Shown here one piece after another: positions 1-11,118 of a DNA stretch of 64,000 nucleotides. How positions within the stretch are numbered: the first letter of the stretch is position 1; each line of letters opens with the position of its first letter. The stretch is from positions 50,324 through 114,323 of the forward strand of contig JAYMSP010000029.1 in assembly GCA_036897095.1 (NCBI GenBank). The letters are read 5' to 3'. The position numbers and the translations under genes are program-made. Source of the DNA: Plantago elongata. Lineage: Eukaryota > Streptophyta > Magnoliopsida > Lamiales > Plantaginaceae. Below the pieces are notes generated by a model. The model saw only the letters and a program-made list of their open reading frames with translations. It had not been told where the DNA came from and ran no database searches.

Positions 1-797
1 TCTTCTTATATCAAATTGTGAGAAGAGATTATAAGCAAAAAAAAGTATACAGTATCATTTCAAAGAATGTTGTCGCAGATGTGAAACTTTGATTGTTGCT
101 TTATTACAATATGTGATACAGCTTGCATTTTATAACAAAAGTATGGAGATCTTACATTATTATTAGAGAACAACAATTAGTTTTGGGCTTTTGGCATGCA
201 ACAATCATTATCAACTTGACTATTGATAGGCAATGAACTAGTGAGATATCAAAATTTTACTTCCAAAGACTAGTTTCGCAACGGCTGTAAAACTACTTCT
301 ATGCCACTAGATAACTTGAAATAATTATCAGTACACCCACAGATAGTTACATTATGAAAACTTCAGGAAAATGCTTGGGGTGAAAGTAGATTATTGCATT
401 GACAAAATTAATTCCAACTGTTTTGAAAAGATGTACTTTAGACCCACTGGAGATGTTTTGGTTACATAATGTTATTTATATGCCAGGGGCAACAAGGGAA
501 GTGCATTAAAAAAAATATGATGTCAAAACAAAATAATGGAGAAGTGGCGAAAATGATTGAAAAATGCTTTGGGGGGGGGTGGGGAGGTGTTTGTGAAAAT
601 TTCCCAATCCTAAAAGATAAAGAAAAGACAAAGGAAGTTATTGCCATCCAAGATGAAATTAGTTCACATGGAGTAGCATTTAAATGTTATCACACAGTAG
701 CTTTGATGATTCTAGTGAAAGACAACATTGTCTATCTGCTGCATAACTAAGCTGGGCTAATGTATTCAAGCAAAAGACTAGGATAGTAGACAGTTAC
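1..797 (-). other. Intron 8 of AXR1 (incomplete)
   Basis: The exon ending at 798 is followed on the minus strand by a consensus GTAACT donor, and no stretch to the left matches the expected C-terminal half of AXR1. The sequence is AT-rich with a short G-run near 570. The next exon must lie beyond the left edge. The open frames at 462-750 have no family resemblance. Confidence 0.6.
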
Positions 798-3700
798 CTT
801 CAGAGCTGCCACCAACACCCAAAACTCTGAGGAAGTGGAGTCGACTTCAGCACAACTGTCATCTATAATCTGCTTTAAGGTTGTACCTAACAAAATTATT
901 AAAGATGTTATGGATACTCGGATGAATGTAAATCAAGTCTAAATTAATCAGCTAAATCACCATCGACCACATTGATAATTTATGTTAACGTATTATGGAC
1001 TTTCTCAGCTACATGTTCTTATACCACAAAAATCAGGAAAATTCAAAAGCTATGCAACATGACCCAGATGCTGGAGAGATAATGTTGCATTAATTTCAAA
1101 CGATATATAGAAACATCTGGAACCAAGCTAGTTCAAACTGTAGGGAAAAAGAACAGGTAAGTTGTATAGAAAACCAGATTTTCATAGACATCAGGAAAGA
1201 GAGACTACATCACAGTTTATACTGGTATAAATTAGGGAACATGTCAAATACAAGGGCAGGCGGCCATATGGCGTTTTCCTAATATATAAGTGAAAATGTT
1301 TTATTCAAAGAATTTCACAAAATAGTTTTCCAAAAAACTAATCATAATCTAGTTATTCAGACCTAATATCTATTTTCCTGATTTGTATAGTCGTAAATGT
1401 AGCAACCAGCTGTCAGCAGACTCCAAATCCAATTATAAGTGCTGAATCCTATACCTGTAGTTAGATAGTGCCGAGTATATGACGCAGCTTGATCTACAAT
1501 GGTCACAGGTAGATTTTAGAAGCTATAGACTAACCGTGGGTAACATGGGGCAGGACTTAAATTGATTTTAATTTTTTTTTTTGGAAACGGCTAAAGGGTG
1601 ACTCGAACCCCGACCTATTGGTTGGAAGTGAAGCGTCTTACCAACTGAGTTGTGCTTCATTATCATTGATTTTAAATTGTTAATCCCGGATTGCGTCGTG
1701 CCTAACCAAAAAAACTGGGATAGCGGGATCGCGCTACCGGGATACTGAAGTTAAATATATGATATACAATACATTACAACATAAACTTAAAACCTTAGAA
1801 ATAACTCAATTAACAGGTAGAAGGTCAGAAACTAAAGAACTTGAACTTTGTAAATTTGCAAATTATTAGGTTTCAATTGGGCTAAATTGCAATTTACCCC
1901 CGAACTTTAATATCCTGCCTGGGATATCCAGGATCCTGGCTGCAATCCTGCCCGGGATGGGCATGTCAATCCCGCCCAGGTGCAAAACTGCACCGGGATA
2001 GCGGGATCGTGCGGGATCTCGCTTGGATTGACAACACTGAGCATGACTAGTATGTCTCTGAATAGGTGAATAGGGGGTTCACAGTTCAATTATGTTGATG
2101 TGTGTAGCTCACTGGATATTCCCCTATGTCTGGCAGTCTGGCAATTCATTGACATGGAAGGCAATATTAATTTACAGATCGGAGATGGTAGTTTCCCATT
2201 GTTCATCCAACTTTTTAAAACGCAAAATGTATAGTCAAAGACAAAATGAGAATGCACAAATTGCCCCTAGACACTTGAAAGCAGGCCACGGCCACTGGGT
2301 TTTGATTGTGCAACACTGGAATTCTGCAAAAGCAGAACCCTGGAAATATGTTACAAATGAAAAAATACCCCCATGTACACACAGTGTCTTCTGTATCGCT
2401 TAGCCTATAATCTGTTCAAACCCAGACCTTATGGCTCCAGGGTTGTTTTATAAAGTGTAACATTTATTATCTAACTTGGCACATTGATTGGCCACCAAAG
2501 ACATCAGAACCATTAAGGATAAAAGCTGCCTAAGTAAAGCTTATGATATTAACTTACTCATAGTGTGTAAGTGTAACACATGAAAAATAAACAACTTACT
2601 TATTCCTCGAGGAGCAAAGATTTTAAATGAAGCTTCTATTGCTTCCTTATAATTATCTTCATCAGATGCAACCATCTTGGCCTTGACTAGATCCTAATAT
2701 GTCCACCCAAAAGAAACCATGCCACTAAATAAGGAGGGAAATAGAGAAATTCAAGTAGCAAATTATTAAGAAGACAAACACAGGGGGAGGGGGAGGGAGG
2801 AGAAAGAAAATTGGTTATGCACCTTAAATACTCTTTTCTCTTCCCTTGTCGATGGAAGGTTCCCATCATGACTTTTGGACCAATCCTCTGCCATCTTGAT
2901 AAGAATGATAACATAAGGAGTATGCTTATGGAGAACAGGATCAGATGCATCCAAATCAATTGTTTCTGCAAATCTGAGTGTGTAAACAATCCAATTAGAA
3001 TTGCGAAGGTTGGCAACTCGGCATAGAAAATCCGATCAAGGTTCGTGGTAATAGTAAATCTTTTAGAAAGAATGCATGACTTCAAAGTACATAAATCAAC
3101 CTTTTCAGTTCAGGCCATGGATTATTTAGCCGAAGATCATCCAAAAAGTGATCAGGTTTTGATTCTATTACGGCATGTTCCTGCATAAGAAGAGATATCA
3201 GGGCCTACGCCTTGAAAATTATCAATAAACCTTGATTTTTGCAGAAAATATAACCAGAAATTCTTCATTCATGTCTGAAACACACTCATCAGATCAAAGC
3301 CATTTTTAATCAGAACGGCAACCAAAAATTATTATCCAGCAGCTATCATCAGTTTAGGCTACATATCCAAGAAGCTAAAACAACAAAAGGAAGCAAGTGT
3401 CATGTTTCCAGAATTACCTTCATGCTGATCCGGACAAAACCAGTAAGTCCATAAGAGCGTGCAAATATCAAGATGACATTTGCATCACGACATATTCTAT
3501 CTAGTTTCACCATGGATTCTTCGGCAAGCTGAAAACATATTACATGGTTTGTAAGAGAGACTTGATATAATGAAAATTGCATAATATAAGATGATCAAGA
3601 GGCATTTAAAATTCATACACTCATTTTTCGTATACTTGTAGTATTTTTATATAATAAAGATGCAAAACTTACTTGCAAGAGATCTTTCCTAACTTCCTAA

Positions 3701-5460
3701 TAATTGCAGTGGATAAACCAGAATGCCAAAACTACGGTAATCGGGTATTGAAATCTATCAGATGAAGTATGATATAAGACTACTGTACCAATTAATTCTA
3801 GGCCTTTTACATCAAGATCAAATCCTGCAAAAGTGCAGGTAAAATCAAATTTGTTGAAGACTTGGTGAAAAGACATTAGCTATCCCTACAGGGGAACTGA
3901 GAGGATATTAGAACAAGAACGGTTGACATGAACAGTGAGAAAACTCAATTGCATGTCCTATACCCAAAAGGGAAGTGGCTTATCCTCTTGCTCTTACAAT
4001 GGCTAATTAAACCATAGAGTGTCCAACGTTTTTACCCAAAATTTAGACCCAGAATACTAGAGTAGGCAGACAACAAGTTTGATGACACTCTAAATGTAAG
4101 TGGTAATGACATAACCTCATGTCCATTCTGGAATCATTATAATTCAAGTCATTCTGTATTTTTTAAGCACCCAAATATTTGCTTGATTGAAGCCAGGTAA
4201 GTTTTACTCAGAACCACACAGGTCTTAAAGCTAAATAACCAGGGTTCTAGAGTTGGAGTTGGCAAATCTAGTCTATGCAATGCAATTCCAATCACCACAT
4301 GTGTCATTCACACTTAGTCCGGCTTCCAAATGTTCGAGGACAACATATTGTGTGTAGGTAACATTACCACCAACGAAGTTCAATATAAACAGCCATGATG
4401 AATTTCGATGGAACTTGCAGCAAAGTTATGATTGGTGCACACATCAGACTACAAAACGTGGGAAAATCGTAAGTTTTATTAGCCTCTCAAATTTTCCGGA
4501 GTTTCGTTTGTGAACAGACTCAATGATGTATTCATGGTACCAAAGGATAAACCCCACTTGAGTGACACAAAATACAATACGCAGATGATCATACTGAAAA
4601 GCGACTAAATGCACTAACAAACAACGAAGAAAAGCAACTATCTGGAGTGTAGGGAAATGCAATTCTACAATACTAACAAGCACATTACAATGCAATCCAA
4701 TACCTGTGTGGCAATGACCAACGTGAACTGTGCAAAGAAGGAGGGATTCTTATTAATCAATTCATCTGGATACTCCTCAATAAACTTGGCCTTAACAGCA
4801 TCATTCAACTCTTGTAGAAATGAGCAAACAGTTTTGGCTTTGGATTGCCCAACACTTGATTCATCAACTGCATAAAGCATCAACCCACAATGAAACAAGT
4901 TCCAACAAAAAATGTAAGGGATAAATATGATCTAGTCGTTACCAATATTTTTTATTTAAAAGTTATTAATATTTTATTAAGGGCGCGTTTAATTCAAGTG
5001 TCAAATTCACAAGTTTAAAGTAACAATGTTGAACGTTAAAACGAAGAATATAAGTTAAGATATACAGTAAAACGAGGTCTATCACTAATACACATATTTC
5101 TATCCGTAATAGATACAATACACGTATTTGTATCAGTAATAGATACAAGGAAAAGCAATATACCCATAAAATTGTTCCCTAAATCGGCGAGTTGAACTTT
5201 GGAGCCGTCAACAACAGTAATGCTACCGATACCACCGAGAACGAGATTCTTAAGAGTTTCAGAACCGGTGGGGCCACAGTTGAGCAAGCATATGCTCGAT
5301 TTCTCGAGAGCTGTTTGCCCTTGCTCACCCCATATTCTGCAGAACAACGATAACTAATTCAATTCAATTCCTGAAAGACTGTAAATTGTACTAGCATAGG
5401 GAAGAGAAGAGATGTTGGTTACCTGAGCTGACGATCGTACTTCGTTTTGGGTTCGGCCAT
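798..5460 (-). CDS. AXR1: NEDD8-activating enzyme E1 regulatory subunit AXR1 (3' end off-window)
   Basis: AXR1 forms a heterodimer with ECR1 that activates NEDD8/RUB for cullin modification, and is required for auxin signalling. Exons read on the minus strand: 5423-5460, 5164-5336, 4704-4867, 3418-3528, 3101-3180, 2823-2973, 2600-2693 and 798-886. All junctions are GT..AG and phases agree, giving 300 residues of a family of about 540. The ATG at 5460 opens [20 protein letters not shown]. The adenylation-type fold shows [20 protein letters not shown] followed by TVVDGS, and a later stretch reads [11 protein letters not shown]. The last visible exon carries [15 protein letters not shown]. About 240 C-terminal residues lie left of position 1. 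The intron at 887-2599 is long and holds mobile elements. AXR1-LIKE (AXL1) is the alternative; one copy cannot distinguish them. Confidence 0.93.
1572..1664 (-). mobile_element. tRNA-derived SINE, copy 1, inside AXR1 intron 7
   Basis: Read on the minus strand there is an A-box-like CTCAGTTGGTAAGACGC, a B box GGGTTCGAGTC, a short tail and a run of A (T run at 1572-1582 on the plus strand). The 11-bp ATTGATTTTAA occurs on both sides (1561-1571 and 1665-1675), as expected for a target-site duplication from retroposition. The A run and flanking repeats argue against a functional tRNA gene. Related copies are at 23826-23921 and, more weakly, 56947-57020 and 47124-47192. Confidence 0.85.
1676..2039. 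mobile_element. GGGATAGCGGGATCG-rich non-autonomous DNA element (hAT-like)
   Basis: Both sides of this intronic stretch carry the motif GGGATAGCGGGATCG (about 1719 and 1995), and the ends are partly inverted: the left reads TTGTTAATCCCGGATTG and the right, reversed, reads CAGTGTTGTCAATCC. The CAGTGTTG-type terminus is reminiscent of hAT elements. No transposase frame is present, and the left terminus abuts the SINE duplication, so it may be truncated. Confidence 0.4.
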
Positions 5461-5592
5461 TGCTCCACTTTGCTTACTTGGTACGCGAGTGACTGAGAGT
5501 CTGAGACTAATGTTTGCTCTCCTGCCTACCTGCTTTTCGTTTCGCTTTCCTCAGGGGCTCATTGGTAACAAAACAGACAAGTAAAGCTTAGC

Positions 5593-5968
5593 TAGTGTTG
5601 TTCAATAGTCGAGCCGAGCATTATAGTTGTAATAATTTCAACTCAAGTTCGAGTTCAACCAAGCCGAATTTGTTAACATAATGAGTAAAAAAAAATCAAC
5701 TTTAACTGGAATGATATGTAACGAGCTCGAGCTCGACTCAACTCAAAAAAATATGAACTTTATCGTGTTTTAACGAGCTTTATCTATTATAAATATTAAA
5801 AGTATGTATAAAAATATACATTTATAATTTATTAAAATAATTACTCTAAGCTAGCTTTGTCGAGCAAGCGTTACATAAATGAGCTAAGCGTTACATAAAT
5901 CGTGCACCTTATCGAGCGAGTTGAACTCGTTCCTTAACTAGTCGAGCATTCGTTAAGGTTCAATTCGC
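5593..5968. mobile_element. TCGAG-rich hAT-type MITE, copy 1
   Basis: The left end TAGTGTTGTTCAATAGTCGAG matches the terminus of the better-defined copy at 31471-31846. The interior is full of GAGCTCGAG-type motifs around an AT-rich core, and the right end resembles the inverted terminus (CGCGTAACAACC). A clean 8-bp duplication is not visible here, so the right boundary is approximate. No coding capacity. Confidence 0.5.
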
Positions 5969-6304
5969 GTAACAACCTTTGATAAAGCTCACAAGTGTTT
6001 AATTAAAGGTGTATTTTTGAAATATTGACTAAAATACATGTCGCTCCATAGAGTTTTATAGAGGTGTTTTGTCGTATAATTTGAAACACTCCAAGTAGCT
6101 TGATGTGATAATGTAAGCGCGTTATGATGTGTATTTACATGACTTAAACTATGATATTATCGAAATGTCATTAAAAATTCCCTTTTATTTATATGTCGTT
6201 TGGTTTGAATTGTGGAAGCATTTAGCAAGTGTACTTTGTTTCATTTGATTATTCAAAGTAAACAGAGTAGGACAGAGTGGGGAAATTTAATTTTGCTTCC
6301 AATT

Positions 6305-6557
6305 ACACAAGCCATACCTTTTGCAGAAACTGTTTATTTTTGCATGTTTCCTTAGCATGCTTATAAACCTTATAAAAATTAATTAGCCTGAAAATCAAGA
6401 GGTATGGCATGTTTATTCTAGTCAATATGCGATTTTCATATTTTCATTGGTTTGTTAACCTGATGTTTTACTGTGTTAAAGTAAAACCAAGGTAACAACG
6501 ACTATGAGTGGCTAGAATTCTTATTTGCACAAGCCATACCTCTTGCAAAAACTGTTA
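6305..6557. repeat. Short repeat pair 5' of the Helitron relic
   Basis: A roughly 30-bp sequence containing CAAGCCATACCTYTTGCARA is present at 6305-6335 and 6527-6557 in direct orientation, with a shorter inverted copy (AAGAGGTATGGC) at about 6399. It is unlike a microsatellite. It may be a subterminal repeat of the adjacent element or of an unrelated MITE. Confidence 0.5.
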
Positions 6558-6619
6558 ATTTTTTATTAATTCCATAGCATGGAGAACCTTCACATCAACA
6601 TTTGTGTGATGAAAACTGC

Positions 6620-9600
6620 ACTTATACACAGTTTCACATTCCAAGAGGTCAGGCACAACAAGCATTCTTCGGACAGGAAGAATAGCACAACAATTTATCA
6701 TCGACGGCCACATGAAGTTGGAAACCCAGCAACTGGACTTCATTCGACACCACCAACAGACACAAATAAGAGTCAATACACTCCAAGGAATAAGAGACAC
6801 CGTATCATTCGACGGGGTAATAAGCATGGACAACATAAGTAGAAGAATATATCTACCAAGCTCCCATGGTGGAAGTCCTAGAGATATGAATTGCAGATGC
6901 TCTAACATTGGTGGAGAAGTACGGCAAACTAGACTTCTTCATAACAATGACACGTAACACAAAATGGAAAGAGATTCAAGATGAGCTATTACCTGGAGAA
7001 GAGGCACAAAACAAGATGGATCTATTAACAAGAGTTTTCAATGCCAAGAACAAGAGGCTGAAGGAAGAACTTGTAGACAAGGGAGTGCTTGGAGATGTCG
7101 TGGCCGATTTCTACGTAATTGAATACCAAAAAAGAGGTCTCCCACACGCCCACTGGCTACTCGTGTTTGATAGACGACACACTCTCACGTCGTAGGAAGC
7201 ATACGATACTTTTGTAAGCGCATAGATACCGGACAAGGAAGTACAACCACACCTTTATTCGTGCGTCACAAAACACATGATGCACGAGCCTTGTTGAGAG
7301 CTCAACAAACATAATGTCTGCATGAAAGGAGAGACCGATGATTAAAAGACTTGCAAAAACAAGTACCCCAAAAAGTTTGTTGAGTACACGATCCACAAGC
7401 AAAACTCATATCCAAACTACATGCGTAGAAACAATGGACGAACATCATATATAAGAAACCATGAACTCGACAACAGGTGGGTCATCCCATATAATCCATA
7501 TCTGCTAGCAATGTTTGACTGTCACATGAATGTCGAGATCTGCACCGACATCAAACTCGTTAAATACTTGACAAGTATGTGTGCAAGGGAACAAACAAGG
7601 TAAAGTACTCGGTATATCAGGAGTCGGAACAAGGTGAGATTTACGAGATAGAAAACTTCCAGGATGCTCGATGGCTCTGCGCACCGGAATCGTTATGGAG
7701 AACATTCGGGTTCAAAATGAACGACATGAAACCACAAGTCAGACAACTCCAGGTGCATTTAGAGAACATGCAACAAATCTTTTTGCCCACAGATGCAGAT
7801 ATCAATGAAGTCATGAATGACCCAAGAAGATCAAGAACCCAACTAACATAATTCTTCTGCTTAAACAGAGAAAATGCACGGGTCAGAGCGAAAAATCTCA
7901 TTTACAAAGAATTCCCCCAGGAGTTCTGTTGGGAGGATAAACCAAAGAGGTGGGAACCAAGAAAGAGAAACACTGGAATGATAGGTCGACTTGTCACAGT
8001 GAGTCCGACAGAGAGGGAAAAGTATTACCTAAGGATATTGTTGAATCACGTACGTGCTCCGACCTCTTACGAGGATTTAAGGACAACTAACAATTTTACC
8101 TACGAGACATTCAGTGAGGCAGCGAGAGAAAGAGGTCTACTCCAATCAGATGCGGACATTAGAGAAACAATCCATGAAGCATGTGGATACAAGATGCCAT
8201 ACTCCCTACACGGAATGTTTGCCACCATACAGTACTACAATTCTCTGTCATACCCGAGCGCACTGTGGGAAAAATTCAAGGAGGAGATGTTATATGATTT
8301 CCTGAATGTCGAAGGAACCACAAAAGATGAAGCATATAACAACTCCCTCAAATCCATAGATGTGTTCCTCAAGATCTACAACCGATCAATAAATGATTAC
8401 AATATCGTCCCGCACAACGTAGGAGGCACTCGAGAAGAGTTGAGCTCAAGGAACTACAACAACGAGGTTGAAATACCAGTTTCAGAAGCAGACCTCAATG
8501 CATCGAAGCTTCTTAACTCCTACCAGAAGAAAGCTTTTGATGAGATAACAACTGCAATCAATGGAGATCATGGAGGGGCATTCTTCCTCGATGGCCCCGG
8601 TGGATCAAGAAAGACATTTCTATACAGATCTTTGCTAGCGCATGTGAGGTCGAAAAACCAAATAGTGTTGGTCGTAGCATCTTCAGGTGTAGCAGCATCC
8701 CTTTTATCAGGAGGACGATCTGCGCATAACAGATTTGAATTTCCACTAGAGATAGATGATAAAGTATCTTGCTCAATAAGCAAACAAAGCGACGATGTCC
8801 TCCTAATGATCGAAGCAAAGCTGATAATATGGGATGAGGCAACAATGGCGAACCTCAAGCTGATAGAGGCACTAGATGACCTCCTCAGTGACCTAACAGG
8901 AAAAATAAAGTTATTCGGCGGAAAGACTGTAGTTTTTGGGGGAGATTTTCGACAGACCGTACTCGTTGTCAAAAGGGCAGGAAGAAAGGAAACAATAGAT
9001 GCATGCCTCGTGAGATCAAAATTTTGGCCAATGCTCCGTAAACTAAGCTTGACAGAGAACATGCACGAGAGCAAGAGAAGACCCACATTTTATGGAGTAT
9101 CTTATGCGGATAGGGAACGATATAGAGCCATCATAGAGAGCCCACAAAGTTACCCTTCCAGAACACATGTGCATCAAATATACAAACTATGAGAAGCCAC
9201 TTAAACACTTAATTCCAGAGATATACCCGTCCTTCAAAGAGTTCAATAGCAACCCTTACTCGGTCATGGACAGAGCAATCCTTACGCCGAGGAACGACTG
9301 TGTCCACAAAATAAATAATTCTCTGATATACAAGTTTCCAGGGCAAATATTTGAGTTCTACAGCGCAGACCTCGCACATGACAGTGACCAACAGACACAT
9401 TGTCAGGATTTTCTCAATTCTACCGACATACCGAGACTCCCACAACACGTCGTAAAGCTAAAGGTGAACAGTCCTATCATGATGATGAGAAATCTCAATG
9501 CGGCAGAAGGATTGTATAATGGGACAAGAATGATAGTAAAAGAGATCGGGAAACAAAATATCGACACAATAATTGCATCTGGAGAACACAAAGGAAAGTA

Positions 9601-9890
9601 TGTTTTGATACCAAGGATATCACTAGAAACGAAATACATTCTCAAATGCCCAATACTTTTCACAAGGAAGCAATTTCCCATAAGGTTATGCTTTGCAATG
9701 ACAATAAACAAGGCACAAGGACAAACGCTGAAAAAGATTGTGATCTATTTGCCACAACCAATTTTCTCGCATGGACAGTTGTATGTTGCGTTGTCAAGAG
9801 CACGAAGTTCATCAGCGAAATGGTATTGATAAGGTCCCCAACAATAGACTCTGATGACCACACAAAGACAAGAAATATTGTGTAGAAAGA
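6620..9890 (+). mobile_element. Autonomous Helitron relic: Rep-helicase pseudogene
   Basis: Helitrons transpose by rolling circle using one protein with an HUH endonuclease (Rep) and a PIF1-family helicase. The Rep part runs from about 6620 (QQFIIDGHMKLE at about 6690) through TMTRNTKWKEIQDELLPGE to the HUH motif GLPHAHWLL at about 7135, then decays through stops near 7195 and 7290 and resumes at DNRWVIPYNPYLLAMFDCH. The helicase part spans 7978-9830, with Walker A altered to GPGGSRKT (family GPGGTGKT), IIWDEATM, GGDFRQ and INKAQGQT. Frame changes occur near 6900, 7195-7420, 7600, 7850 and 9180. The TC and CTRR-hairpin ends were not found. It cannot encode an intact protein. Confidence 0.9.
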
Positions 9891-11118
9891 AATACTACAG
9901 AATCAAAGCTAAGATATTGGAATAGTTCTTCATCTTATATATCGTTATTTATAGATTAGGAAACATGTAAGCATTATTTATTTCATTGCAGTCCAGAATG
10001 ATACATTTTATGATATATTTCTTATCTTATATATATTTTACATTTTAAGAACATTAATAATTAATCGTAATTGAGATAGATATTACATAGTTTTACAGGA
10101 GGCAGATTAAATATAACTTACCTAATCATAAAAGGAGACTGGATGCACATATTTATACGCGAAACGTGTGACATCTATTCTAGTATGATATAATCAAATG
10201 AAGAAAGACATTTTGCATTAATATTCTTCGTTATTTAATAATAGAATTATATATATGCTATGCGTCTGAAGTATAATTCAGATTTACGCTACATGTACTT
10301 TGCTAAATAGTATTTCAGCATAGACAATATTCCTTGTTCAATATTAATTGATCGGAGTACACTGCATGTGCTCTTATGAATATCATTATTATTATAATAT
10401 AGGAATTGATTCAATCTTTTATAAATTAATTGTTAGGCTACTTTATATTCTTTATAATGTAAACAAGTTTAGGTTTCGTAACCTTGTCTTAGGAGAAAAG
10501 GGTGAACATTGTAAAATAGTATGGGCTTAATATTACAAGCCATTGTTTTGTGGTTTTGTTATATGATTTCGTTACAATAACACCATCACCATCTTAAAAA
10601 TATTAGATCTAACTGTTTCATTTACCAAAAAAGTTGCTAGCACAAAAAAATTCATACAACTTTCTACCGGAGTGACTACCAACAATATACTATACTCCTC
10701 ATACAACCTAAAAAGTTTCAAATTCCAATTGAAGAACGACACTCGGGACAACTTATCATTTCACTATGTGCTTTTGTGAATGAACCTTGATTTCATCAAA
10801 TTCTAGCACTGTGATAATAGAGCCAACTTCTTATATGCCTATCCACGCCCACACTTTATAGTTACACGATTAACCTGCACACGCCAGACAGAAAGTTATC
10901 TACTTTTCTATCAATTTATTCAATCACTTTAATTTATTAATGACTTACAATTTTATTAATATAAAATTATTAATATTGATATATTATCAATATCGGTAAT
11001 TAAGAAATAAAATTACAAAGTGTAAATTGGTGAAAACGCATTAAGATGAATTGGAATTGAAAGATATGAAGAAAACAGAGATGGAGCGAGAGTTGTAATT
11101 GAATCAATCAATCAATCA
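9891..11118. other. AT-rich spacer upstream of the zinc-ribbon repeat gene
   Basis: No coding region is visible. The stretch contains AT-rich microsatellite-like sequence and the presumptive promoter and leader of the next gene; four ATCA units directly precede its ATG at 11119. A Helitron 3' end might lie here but was not recognised. Confidence 0.4.

Larger units (their letters stand above)
5461..6619. other. AXR1 upstream region and spacer
   Basis: This spacer contains the presumptive AXR1 promoter (about 5461-5580, no clear TATA box), the TCGAG-rich repeat at 5593-5968, and a short motif present three times upstream of the Helitron relic: ACAAGCCATACCTTTTGC at about 6307, the inverted form at about 6399, and again at about 6529. 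No coding region is supported here. Confidence 0.5.

Noticed and set aside
462-750. Overlapping open frames on both strands near the left end
   Set aside because: They lie within an AXR1 intron, have no family resemblance and include a low-complexity G/P-rich patch.
1584-1662. Possible functional tRNA gene
   Set aside because: It has A- and B-box motifs but no acceptor-stem pairing that I can see, ends in a poly-A run and is flanked by an 11-bp duplication: a SINE.
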